NCBI GenBank assembly: GCA_045642705.1
Contig: JAZUJK010000025.1
Span: 1 to 57,873 of the forward strand
Source: UBA1227 sp045642705
Lineage (GTDB): Bacteria; Bacillota; Clostridia; Oscillospirales; Acutalibacteraceae
Length of the DNA stretch: 57,873 nucleotides
Reading direction: 5' to 3'
Positions within the stretch are counted from its first letter, which is position 1, and each line of letters starts with the position of its first letter. Under the pieces are notes generated by a model, which was not told the DNA's origin, made no database searches, and worked only from the letters and a program-made list of their open reading frames with translations. This document shows, in pieces, positions 25,190 to 32,209 of the stretch. A program made the translations under genes and the position numbers.

Positions 25190-26530
25190 ATGATAAAGCA
25201 TATTGATAAAAGCAAATTGGTTTGGTTATCTGCAACTGTAATTATGCTATGGTGCGCAATTCCCTTACTAATAATGCTTTTAAATCTAATTAACGTAAAT
25301 CCTCTTGTCGTATATACCATTTGGATAAATGCTGTCTATACAATTGGTGCTGTTGGAATTTGTATTGCAATATTATACTGTTACAAGGAAAAGGATATTT
25401 TTGCATCTATATCAATAAATAAACTTTTATATTCTTTTTTGCCACTTGTTTTGCTTTTATTGTTTTTGATATGGTGCCTAATCTGTTGCTCTCTAGCCGA
25501 AGACAAATTTATGGCGTTTTATGGAAGAGCACCTATGATGGATAGCTTTTTTACATATTTCTTATATGCTGGATTCTTGTTATCTGGTTTGATTGTGGCT
25601 AACGATAGAAAACTTGTTAAGATAATTGCAAAGTTTTTTTTGTTAGTATCAACGCTTATGGCTGGAATTACAATATTGGATAATTCTTTTACAGAAAAAG
25701 TTAATGTAAATGATTTTTATACAAATACATTTCATTATCAGTCGGTTTTTTATAACACAAACCATTATGGGTATTATTTGGTAATCGTAATCTTAGTCGC
25801 TTATTTTCTATATGAAAATGAGTCAAATAAGCTTAAAGAAGGACTATATGTTTTATGTGGAGCATTAAACATCGAACTTTTGATATTTAACAATTCATTA
25901 GGATCTTATTTGGCTGTTCTTTTAACGTTAATTTTCGTGATTGTATGGAAATTTATTAATAGTGAGAATCAAAAAAACAAAGCTATTTCATTTTTCCTGG
26001 TATTCCTATTGATATCAGCATTGTCTATCTTTTATTCAAATAATTTATTGGCTAGTTTTGTTGGAATGTTCGGCGACGTAAGCCTACTTATTGGTTCAGT
26101 TAGTGATGATTCTCTAAACATAGACATGGTAGGAAGTTCAAGAGGACTGCTTTGGAAAAATGCTTTAGAAAATATTAAGTTAAGCCCTATGTTTGGATGC
26201 GGATTAGAAAATTTTGGAAAAATAGTAATTGATGAAACTTCACCGCTTAATCACCCGCACAATGTGTTTTTACAAATTGCACTATTTACTGGAATTCCTG
26301 GTCTTTTAATTTACTTTTCTACATACGTGGTTGGTGTAATTCGATTGCTTCAGAATAGAAAACAACTATCTAAACACGTAGAAGCTGCAGCTTTTGTTGT
26401 AATTGGATATTTGATTTCATTATTCTTTGGGGTTCCTAAATTTTATACATCTCCATACTTTATTGTTGTACTAGGCGTTTGCATGTCAGAATGTTTGGCA
26501 GATATAAACAAAAAGGCTGCAGAATACTAA
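25190..26530 (+). CDS. Wzy_C-family membrane protein between the two pilin genes
   Basis: 446 residues, about 12 membrane helices. ATG 25190 is preferred since the GGGAG site lies before it. The catalytic-type loop near residues 315-370 has SRGLLWKNALENIKLSPMFG, CGLENFGK and HPHNVFLQIALFTGIPGLL, the Wzy_C pattern Arg...Gly-x-Gly...His-x-x-Asn...Gln. It is paralogous to 22293-23630 and shares TNTFHYQSVFYNTNHYGYYL with it. In Gram-negative T4P loci such proteins next to pilin genes are pilin O-oligosaccharyltransferases (PglL/TfpO). Its position between two pilins suggests the same here; unproven. It is more AT-rich than its flanks. Confidence 0.8.
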   Translation: MIKHIDKSKLVWLSATVIMLWCAIPLLIMLLNLINVNPLVVYTIWINAVYTIGAVGICIAILYCYKEKDIFASISINKLLYSFLPLVLLLLFLIWCLICCSLAEDKFMAFYGRAPMMDSFFTYFLYAGFLLSGLIVANDRKLVKIIAKFFLLVSTLMAGITILDNSFTEKVNVNDFYTNTFHYQSVFYNTNHYGYYLVIVILVAYFLYENESNKLKEGLYVLCGALNIELLIFNNSLGSYLAVLLTLIFVIVWKFINSENQKNKAISFFLVFLLISALSIFYSNNLLASFVGMFGDVSLLIGSVSDDSLNIDMVGSSRGLLWKNALENIKLSPMFGCGLENFGKIVIDETSPLNHPHNVFLQIALFTGIPGLLIYFSTYVVGVIRLLQNRKQLSKHVEAAAFVVIGYLISLFFGVPKFYTSPYFIVVLGVCMSECLADINKKAAEY

Positions 26531-26602
26531 TAGTTTTTGCCAATAGTTGCTAAAAAAATGTATTTTTTGTTCAAAATTTGTTAAAAATTCCCCAAAAAAT
26601 GC

Positions 26603-26631
26603 TTGAAAAATATAAAATACTGTTGTAATAT
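26603..26631 (+). promoter_or_regulatory. Promoter of the major pilin gene
   Basis: TTGAAA (26603-26608), 17 bases, TAATAT (26626-26631). Transcription would begin near 26638, leaving a 5' leader of about 120 bases. Confidence 0.6.
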
Positions 26632-26635
26632 GTAT

Positions 26636-26697
26636 TTGTGCCAAATTGAATTTGGACAAAACAAGGACTTTAGCTTGTGAGGCACAACGCAAGCTTT
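26636..26697 (+). promoter_or_regulatory. Structured 5' leader of pilin 2
   Basis: TTGTG (26636-26640) pairs with CACAA (26683-26687), enclosing hairpin CCAAAT-TGA-ATTTGG (26641-26655) and hairpin ACAAG...CTTGT (26661-26665 with 26674-26678). This is a three-way-junction-like fold at the very 5' end of the transcript. An alternative stem, AGCTTG/CAAGCT, competes with the last one. It may stabilise or regulate an abundant pilin mRNA; inference only. Confidence 0.45.
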
Positions 26698-26758
26698 TAT
26701 AAAAAGGCATTGTTTAAATTCGTTAAAATTTTTATTTTTGAAGGGAGTACATACTCTT

Positions 26759-27163
26759 ATGAAGAAGTTAAACAACAAAGGTTTCACACTTATTGAAATC
26801 GTAATCGTAATCGTTATCATTGCTATTCTTGCAGCTATGCTCGTTCCATCACTTACAGCTTGGATTGACAACGCTAACAAGAAGACATTCCTTGAAGCAG
26901 CTAACACAATCAAGACATCTACACTTGCTTACATCACAGAGAAGTATGCAACAGATGGCGCTGACATCAAGGCAGCTTCTGATATTTCTGATTGGACATC
27001 TATTTCTGATTCTGCAAACTGCAAGATTCCTGATGACTATCAGGTAGCATTTACTGCTTCTGGAAACAAAGTTTCTTCATTTACTGTTAGTAACACAAAG
27101 TATAGCGTTACTTTTAATGGTACAACAGGCAAGTGGGGCGAAGTTGGTCCTGCTTCTAACTAA
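26759..27163 (+). CDS. Type IV pilin (pilin 2, likely major pilin)
   Basis: 134 residues. Leader MKKLNNKG is cut before FTLIEIVIVIVIIAILAAM, with Glu5. The C-terminal domain is small and beta-rich, Thr/Ser/Asn-rich, and has one Cys. ATG 26759 gives an 8-residue leader and has AAGGGAG upstream. Its own promoter, a long structured leader and codon use biased to GCT/ACA/AAG suggest high expression, so I take it as the major pilus subunit. A strong terminator follows, with prepilin peptidase next. The Ser/Thr-rich tail offers sites for O-glycosylation. Confidence 0.9.
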   Translation: MKKLNNKGFTLIEIVIVIVIIAILAAMLVPSLTAWIDNANKKTFLEAANTIKTSTLAYITEKYATDGADIKAASDISDWTSISDSANCKIPDDYQVAFTASGNKVSSFTVSNTKYSVTFNGTTGKWGEVGPASN

Positions 27164-27199
27164 TTAGTCTTTATTTGTTAATTTCTAATTGAACATTTA

Positions 27200-27240
27200 G
27201 AGCCTCAGGCTATTGTGCCAAACAGCCTGAGGCTCGTTTT
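27200..27240 (+). terminator. Terminator of pilin 2
   Basis: A 12-bp stem GAGCCTCAGGCT / AGCCTGAGGCTC with a 12-base loop, then CGTTTT. Partial read-through into pilD is plausible. Confidence 0.8.
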
Positions 27241-27249
27241 GAAAGAAGA

Positions 27250-27302
27250 GGGCGGGGCGTAAGCCCAGCCCTATTCGACTTTTTATAGGGCAATGCTTTG
27301 CC
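27250..27302 (+). promoter_or_regulatory. Ladder of mutually exclusive hairpins before pilD
   Basis: Three stems overlap. P1: 27250-27258 with 27263-27271, GTAA tetraloop, one G-A mismatch. P2: GCCCTAT (27268-27274) with ATAGGGC (27285-27291). P3: GGCAA (27289-27293) with TTGCC (27298-27302). P2 excludes both P1 and P3. P3 ends 4 bases before the ribosome site AAAAGGAG. The layout resembles a conformational switch, but I do not recognise a known riboswitch class. Confidence 0.45.
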
Positions 27303-27321
27303 GTCAAAAGGAGAATTTACA

Positions 27322-28155
27322 ATGCCAGTACAAGTCGCAGTAGTTCTATTCTATATAATCATTTTCATGTTTGGTGCATGCATCGGTAGTTTTTATAACG
27401 TAATTACCATGCGTGTTCCTATTCATGAGACTTTTGTTAAGGGTAGATCTCATTGTCCTAAGTGTCAGCATGAGCTGAAAGCTTGGGATCTTGTGCCATT
27501 TTTTAGTTGGATATTTTTACGCGGCAAATGTCGCTATTGCCATGAAAAGATTTCCTTCAGGTATCCTCTTATGGAACTTGTTGGAGGTCTTACTGCGCTG
27601 TTTTCAGTGTGGCAACTAGGATACACAGTTAACGCTCTGTTGCTGTTCTATATTATCTCTGTTTTAGTTACTTTGTCTGTAATTGACCAGGCAACTATGG
27701 AGATACCTAATGGCTTCCACATTGCAATTTTAATCGCAGCTATTGTAAGTATTTGGTTTGATCCTACATTTGGAGTGAACTCTGTAACACTGGTTTCACG
27801 TGCTATAGGATTCTTCTGTATCAGCGTACCTATGTACTTGCTCGCCGTTTTAACAGGCGGTTTTGGCGGTGGCGATGTCAAACTTATGGCAGTTGCTGGA
27901 CTCCTTCTCGGTTGGAAAGGGGTTATTTGCGCATTTTTTGTTGGAATTTTTTCTGCAGCTTTCTATTGCATTTATATACTAATATATGCAATAATAGTAA
28001 TTGTGAAAAAAGAGGCACCTTCTTTCAAGGAGGGGATGAATGCTGCAATGAAGATGCCATTCGCGTTTGGCCCATACCTCAGTGTGGGTATTGTTGTGTC
28101 GTATCTATGGTCCGACGCACTTATTTCGTTTTATTTGGGGATGTTCTTGAAGTAA
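27322..28155 (+). CDS. pilD: Prepilin peptidase/N-methyltransferase
   Basis: 277 residues from ATG 27322 (AAAAGGAG upstream). PilD cuts prepilin leaders and methylates the new N-terminus. The cytoplasmic zinc-binding loop has CPKCQHEL and CRYCHEKISFRYPL, so both CxxC pairs are present, as in bifunctional enzymes. The two catalytic aspartates are Asp122 (VIDQATMEIPN) and Asp185 (GGFGGGDVKLM). About eight membrane helices follow the loop. It would process both main pilins and the six minor pilins in this window. Confidence 0.95.
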   Translation: MPVQVAVVLFYIIIFMFGACIGSFYNVITMRVPIHETFVKGRSHCPKCQHELKAWDLVPFFSWIFLRGKCRYCHEKISFRYPLMELVGGLTALFSVWQLGYTVNALLLFYIISVLVTLSVIDQATMEIPNGFHIAILIAAIVSIWFDPTFGVNSVTLVSRAIGFFCISVPMYLLAVLTGGFGGGDVKLMAVAGLLLGWKGVICAFFVGIFSAAFYCIYILIYAIIVIVKKEAPSFKEGMNAAMKMPFAFGPYLSVGIVVSYLWSDALISFYLGMFLK

Positions 28156-28248
28156 GCAAACATTTCAGAATGTCCTACAGCACGTTCACGTGTCCTATGC
28201 TGGGCACTGTGAAATGTTTGCTTGATTGCGGTGGAGCTATGCCCGCCG
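28155..28248 (+). ncRNA. Structured RNA candidate downstream of pilD
   Basis: A 13-bp perfect stem AGCAAACATTTCA (28155-28167) / TGAAATGTTTGCT (28210-28222) encloses a GC-rich arm with CACG-TTCA-CGTG (28181-28192) and CAGCA/TGCTG. A second hairpin CGGTGG/CCGCCG (28229-28248) follows. The stem starts at the pilD stop codon and a terminator lies 15 bases later. It may be a 3' UTR, a small RNA or an attenuator; no known class is recognised. Confidence 0.4.
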
Positions 28249-28262
28249 TTATTTGAGCATCT

Positions 28263-28289
28263 CGCAAAATTTCTTTTGCGTGTTTTTTT
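28263..28289 (+). terminator. Terminator after pilD
   Basis: Stem CGCAAAA / TTTTGCG with TTTC loop and a seven-base T-run. Confidence 0.85.
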
Positions 28290-28315
28290 ATACGCGCGCG
28301 TGCATAATATATAAT
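28287..28315 (+). promoter_or_regulatory. Promoter of the pilC-pilO operon
   Basis: TTTATA (28287-28292), 17 bases (with a run of alternating CG), TATAAT (28310-28315), 33 bases before the pilC start. Confidence 0.6.
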
Positions 28316-28348
28316 GCACATAAAATTTTTTAGTAAAGGAGTGGTAAT

Positions 28349-29563
28349 GTGCCTGTATACTCATACAATGCCGTAACTTTGGACGGAACTAAAAAGAGCG
28401 GTACACTTGAGGCAGACAACCCTCAGAGACTTGCTGAACGTCTCAGAGACCAAGGTCTCTACGTTTCAGACTACAAGGTCAAGGGTGGCGCAACAACTCT
28501 TACTAAGTCCAAGCTTAAATCAACAGACCTCTCAGACATGTGTCGTCAGATTGGTACAATGGTTGGCTCTGGTGTCGTAATTGTAAGAGCGGTTGATATC
28601 ATCCGTAACCGTGACGGTATTGATCCTAAAATCAAATCCGTTTACGATGAACTCTATAATTCATTAAAAGCTGGTCTTTCACTTTCCGAGGCCATGGAAG
28701 AGCAAAAGGGTGTATTCCCAGTAATGCTTGTTAACATGATCAAGGCCGGTGAAGCATCAGGTACTATGGACCAGACTCTTATGAGAATGGCTGAGCACTA
28801 TGACAAGGAAGAGAGACTTAACTCCCAGATTAAGAGTGCTACAAACTATCCTAAGATTTTGGGTGTAATTATCGTAATCGTAATTATCATCCTCTTCTCT
28901 GTAGTACTTCCAACATTCTTTGAGACTTACGAGTCTATGGATATGGAACTTCCAACAATCACTAAGATAATGGTTGGCTTGTCTAACTTCATTACCAAGA
29001 AGTGGTTCATTTACGTTCCAGTAGTTGCTGCAATAGTAATTGCTTGGAAGCTTGCTAATAAGAATTCAGAATTCGTTCTCAAGAAGCATGAGATGATGCT
29101 CCATCTTCCTAAGATTGGTCCTCTTCTCAAGATTATCTACACAGCACGTTTCTGCAGAACAATTTCTTCACTCTATGCATCAGGTATCCCACTTGTTGAC
29201 TGTTTGACAATCGCTGGTGGTACAGTTGGTAACACATATATTGAGAAGCAACTTGTTGATCTCGTAAAAGAGGTTAAGGGTGGCGCAACAGTATCTGAAG
29301 TTATCAGTAAGGTTGAAGGATTTGACTCTAAGCTTGCTGCTACAATCCTCATCGGTGAGGAAACAGGTAAGCTTGATGAAATGCTTCTTTCAACAGCTGA
29401 TTCATTTGATTATGAGTCAGAGCAGGCAACAGGTCGTCTTACAGCTCTTATCGAGCCTGTAATGCTTGTTGTAATGGCTGTTGTAGTTGGTGGCGTTCTT
29501 ATCGGCGTTATTATTCCTATGTACGGTATGTACGACGGAATCGAAGCTACAAGTGGCGTATAA
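28349..29563 (+). CDS. pilC: Type IV pilus inner-membrane platform protein PilC (GspF family)
   Basis: 404 residues from GTG 28349 with AAAGGAG 8 bases before. PilC is the platform on which the motor ATPases act. It starts with the typical MPVYSYNAVTLDGTKKSGTL and has two GspF repeats, each with a cytoplasmic helical bundle: KLKSTDLSDMCRQIGTMVGS in the first and FCRTISSLYASGIPL in the second. Three membrane helices lie near residues 170-195, 215-240 and 370-395. The conserved EAMEEQKGVFPVMLVNMIKAGE is present. First gene of a pilC-pilM-pilN-pilO operon. Confidence 0.95.
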   Translation: MPVYSYNAVTLDGTKKSGTLEADNPQRLAERLRDQGLYVSDYKVKGGATTLTKSKLKSTDLSDMCRQIGTMVGSGVVIVRAVDIIRNRDGIDPKIKSVYDELYNSLKAGLSLSEAMEEQKGVFPVMLVNMIKAGEASGTMDQTLMRMAEHYDKEERLNSQIKSATNYPKILGVIIVIVIIILFSVVLPTFFETYESMDMELPTITKIMVGLSNFITKKWFIYVPVVAAIVIAWKLANKNSEFVLKKHEMMLHLPKIGPLLKIIYTARFCRTISSLYASGIPLVDCLTIAGGTVGNTYIEKQLVDLVKEVKGGATVSEVISKVEGFDSKLAATILIGEETGKLDEMLLSTADSFDYESEQATGRLTALIEPVMLVVMAVVVGGVLIGVIIPMYGMYDGIEATSGV

Positions 29564-29588
29564 AATTAAGGAGGGTAAAAAGTAAGAT

Positions 29589-30488
29589 ATGATTACTTCC
29601 GTTTATATTTCAAACGAAAAGATTCAAGTCCTTACTGGTGAATTCAATGCTAAAAAGGGTTCACTTGATGTTAAGGCTTGCATGTATGTAACTCTTCCTG
29701 ATAAGGCAATCGTTAATGGTGTTATCTCTAACGAACTTGGCGTAAAGGAATCAATTCAGAAACTCTGGGACAAGTACAATCTCCCTAAGAAGGATGTCAG
29801 CCTCGTAATCGACTCAGGCACAATCCTCAACAAGAAGATGGTTTGCCCAATACTTCCTAAGAGCTCACTTCCTACAATCGTTCAGGATGAGTTCAGAGAT
29901 GTAGAAGGATTTGCTAACTTCCTCTTCGATTACACAGTACTCGAAGATGGTAAGAACGGTGAGCCAATGCTCTTCGCAAACGCAGTTTCTAAGGAACTCG
30001 TTTCTTCTTACATCCGTGTATTCAAGGGTGTAGACATTACACTTTCTAGAATCAATACAGGTATCAATGCTGAAATTGGTCTTATCAAGGCTAACCCAGC
30101 AACAGCTCATGAGAATCAGATCGTTGTATCACTTGATCCTACAAGTCTTACATCTGTTCTCTATATTGACGGTAACTATAGCTTCGCTAGCCGTAGCCGT
30201 CTTCTTGAGGAGAGAGGCACAGAGGCTTCTCGTATGGAAATTGTTCGTGCACTTTCATCACTTATTCAGTTTGCTCGTTCTGAGAACTCTCAGAAACCAG
30301 TTAAGGCTGTTTATGTATGTGGCATGATTGATAAAGAGGCAGATCTTTGTCCTAAACTTTCTGCAATGCTCGGTTGTCCTGTAACAACACTTCCAGCTTG
30401 CGACAATATCACATGTACCAAGGATAAGCAGAAGGCAGCTTACTTGATGGCTGACTATTTGTTCCCACTTGGCAATATGCTTTCTTGA
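29589..30488 (+). CDS. pilM: PilM-like actin-fold pilus assembly protein
   Basis: 299 residues, cytoplasmic, no membrane helix. The order is that of PilM: an N-terminal strand MITSVYISNEKIQVLTGEF, then DVSLVIDSGTILNKKM, a central QIVVSLDPTSLTSVLYIDG nucleotide-binding-type strand, and a late VKAVYVCGMIDKEADL (adenosine-type) segment. PilM binds the cytoplasmic tail of PilN and links the platform to the ATPase. Assignment rests on weak motif similarity plus strong gene order (pilC-M-N-O). AGGAGGG lies upstream. Confidence 0.8.
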   Translation: MITSVYISNEKIQVLTGEFNAKKGSLDVKACMYVTLPDKAIVNGVISNELGVKESIQKLWDKYNLPKKDVSLVIDSGTILNKKMVCPILPKSSLPTIVQDEFRDVEGFANFLFDYTVLEDGKNGEPMLFANAVSKELVSSYIRVFKGVDITLSRINTGINAEIGLIKANPATAHENQIVVSLDPTSLTSVLYIDGNYSFASRSRLLEERGTEASRMEIVRALSSLIQFARSENSQKPVKAVYVCGMIDKEADLCPKLSAMLGCPVTTLPACDNITCTKDKQKAAYLMADYLFPLGNMLS

Positions 30489-30504
30489 AAGGAGTGCGTG
30501 AATA

Positions 30505-31275
30505 ATGGCTTTATTAAATAAGAAACCAGCTGAAGAGGCTCAGGCTCCAGTAGCTGATGCTCCAGTTGCAGCAGAAGCAGCTCCTGTACAGCAAAAGGCT
30601 AAGAAAGAAAAGAAGGCTAAGGTTCAGTATCTTGAGCCTAACCAGATGAACTTTATTACACAGTATGAACTCGTTGTAGAAGGCAAGAAGTCAAACGTTG
30701 ACCTCAACAAGATTCTCAAGCCACTCATCGCAGTAGCAGCTGTAGTACTTATCGCTTTTGTTCTCCTTGAAGTATTACTTCTCGGTATGAAGGCTAAGAC
30801 TAAGTCACTTGAAAAGTATATTAACAATCCTGACAACGTTGCAGCATATAATGAGGCATCTGCTGTTAAGGAAGAGACAGATAGAGTTAACACTCAGAAG
30901 GCTAATATCGAATCATGCATTAAGGCTATTGATTCTTATCCAAACGTTGGCAACAAGTTCTTCCAGTCTATTGCTAATACAGCAACTAAGAATGGTGTAA
31001 CTGTTGAAAGTTATGGATATGCTAATGAGACAGGTTATCTCACACTTACATGTACATCAAAGTCAATTTCACCAGCAACAACTGGTATTTCACAGTTTGT
31101 AAGAGATCTTGTTAAACTCGGCTTGTTCGACAGTGTTGAGTATGATAGATTCTCAGGCACAAACGAAGGTGGATACTCATTTGATGTTTCTTGCGTATGC
31201 ATCGGTGATAAAGACGCAGTAGTTGAAGCTCCAGCTCCAGCAGAAGAAGCACCTGCTGAAGAAGCAGCTGAATAA
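30505..31275 (+). CDS. pilN: PilN-like pilus alignment protein
   Basis: 256 residues. A long cytoplasmic Ala/Pro/Glu/Lys-rich head (residues 1-36) is followed by YLEPNQMNFITQYEL, equivalent to the PilN INLLP segment that PilM binds, then one membrane helix (about 73-95), a coiled coil (KAKTKSLEKYINN onwards) and a small ferredoxin-like domain. The protein ends in a second low-complexity tail, PAEEAPAEEAAE, almost the same as the end of ribosomal protein S2 in this window. The two tails are unusual for PilN. Context and topology support the call more than sequence identity. Confidence 0.75.
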   Translation: MALLNKKPAEEAQAPVADAPVAAEAAPVQQKAKKEKKAKVQYLEPNQMNFITQYELVVEGKKSNVDLNKILKPLIAVAAVVLIAFVLLEVLLLGMKAKTKSLEKYINNPDNVAAYNEASAVKEETDRVNTQKANIESCIKAIDSYPNVGNKFFQSIANTATKNGVTVESYGYANETGYLTLTCTSKSISPATTGISQFVRDLVKLGLFDSVEYDRFSGTNEGGYSFDVSCVCIGDKDAVVEAPAPAEEAPAEEAAE

Positions 31276-31292
31276 GAAAGGGGAGATTTACA

Positions 31293-31871
31293 ATGACAGA
31301 AAAAGATAGAAACACTATAATCATCGCTGTAGTTGCTCTCCTTATTTTCGGTATTGCTTTCCTTGGTATCAGACCAGCAGTTACTGGCATTCAGGAGACT
31401 AAGGCTAAGAATGCAGAGCTCTCAGCACAGAAGAAGACAATGCAGTCAGAAATTGCTGCACTTCCACAGTACAAGACAAACCTTGAAACAGCTAAGACAA
31501 ACTACAATGCAACAGCTGCTCGTGTATATGGTGATTTCACAAATGATAAGATTCATGATGCAGTAGTAGCATTCGTATCAAGCTGTGGTCTTTCAACAAC
31601 ATCATTTACTGTTAACTCAGTAGAACCAGGCTCTGTTCAGGGATATTCAATCGCTGACGGCGTTGGTGTTGGTGGAGTTACTGATGGTACAGTTAAACTT
31701 GCTAATGTTACAATCAATGTTTATGGTACATCCGCTAACATGATTAAGTTGATTGATAAGTTCAATACAACAGAGGGTATGTATCTTGATACAGTTAGCT
31801 TCGCAAATTCAGCTGAAGCAACATCAACATCTATAACATTTAACATGGTACTTTCAGACACATTCGCTTAA
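31293..31871 (+). CDS. pilO: PilO-like pilus alignment protein
   Basis: 192 residues. The short cytoplasmic start MTEKDRNT is followed by a membrane helix (about 9-28), a coiled coil (TKAKNAELSAQKKTMQSEIA and onward to about residue 85) and a C-terminal ferredoxin-like fold. This matches PilO, which pairs with PilN in the periplasm-like space. RBS AAAGGGGAG precedes ATG 31293. It is the last gene of the pilC operon, with no PilP or PilQ downstream, as expected for a cell without an outer membrane. Confidence 0.75.
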   Translation: MTEKDRNTIIIAVVALLIFGIAFLGIRPAVTGIQETKAKNAELSAQKKTMQSEIAALPQYKTNLETAKTNYNATAARVYGDFTNDKIHDAVVAFVSSCGLSTTSFTVNSVEPGSVQGYSIADGVGVGGVTDGTVKLANVTINVYGTSANMIKLIDKFNTTEGMYLDTVSFANSAEATSTSITFNMVLSDTFA

Positions 31872-31995
31872 TCCTTAAGTAAAACGAAATTAGGGGAGAA
31901 GGCCTAGTTATGGCCTTCTCCCCAAAAGTGAGTTTTAGGGCTGATTTTACGCATGAGTGAATTTGTGAATAATTTATATTTTTGTTAATAAATTG

Positions 31996-32024
31996 TTTAC
32001 AAATTCACTCAACCGGTATATAAT
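31996..32024 (+). promoter_or_regulatory. Promoter of the plus-strand minor pilin operon
   Basis: TTTACA (31996-32001), 17 bases, TATAAT (32019-32024). The resulting leader would be about 180 bases long. Confidence 0.7.
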
Positions 32025-32074
32025 GATTGTGTAAGGTCAGAGGACTATGCACTACATGTGTTTGAGTGCGTGAT

Positions 32075-32125
32075 ACAAAATCGATGTTTTGTTTCATGTG
32101 CCTTACAAATTTCGGAGTTTGTAAG
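32075..32125 (+). promoter_or_regulatory. Conserved minor-pilin leader element, copy A
   Basis: Palindrome ACAAAATCGATGTTTTGT (32075-32092) can fold with ACAAAA/TTTTGT and a TCGATG loop. Nine bases later comes CTTACAAA-8 bases-TTTGTAAG. Copy B before the minus-strand operon (42227-42281) has the identical palindrome, in the same orientation to its genes, and a different-sequence hairpin in the same place. It lies within the transcribed leader, so RNA-level control (protein or antisense binding) is likely; inference. Confidence 0.6.
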
Positions 32126-32209
32126 ACACAATTTAGACAAATTTTGTTAAAAATTATTTTAAAGGTCGGTCAGGCCCTCTTACTCCCAAAATTTAGGAGG
32201 TTCCACATT

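Larger units (their letters stand above)
31872..32209 (+). other. Non-coding region between pilO and the first minor pilin operon
   Basis: No gene is visible in these 338 bases; the ORF that can be opened upstream of 32210 lacks a ribosome site. It holds, in order, a 12-bp perfect hairpin GGGGAGAAGGCC/GGCCTTCTCCCC (31893-31923) without a T-run, a sigma-A promoter (31996-32024), the ACAAAATCGATGTTTTGT palindrome (32075-32092), a CTTACAAA/TTTGTAAG hairpin (32102-32125) and a ribosome site AGGAGG at 32196. Confidence 0.8.

Noticed and set aside
26636..26758. c-di-GMP riboswitch (GEMM type) before pilin 2
   Set aside because: Type IV pili in some Clostridia are under c-di-GMP riboswitches, so I looked here and in the other pilus leaders, but the conserved GEMM core sequence and tetraloop receptor were not found.
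31893..31923. Rho-independent terminator after pilO
   Set aside because: The stem is perfect (12 bp), but the following bases are AAAAGTG and not a T-run on the plus strand. I list it as a hairpin only.
32066..32209. 48-residue extension of the first PilX-like protein
   Set aside because: It would remove the short prepilin leader and lies over the leader hairpins. AGGAGG precedes ATG 32210.
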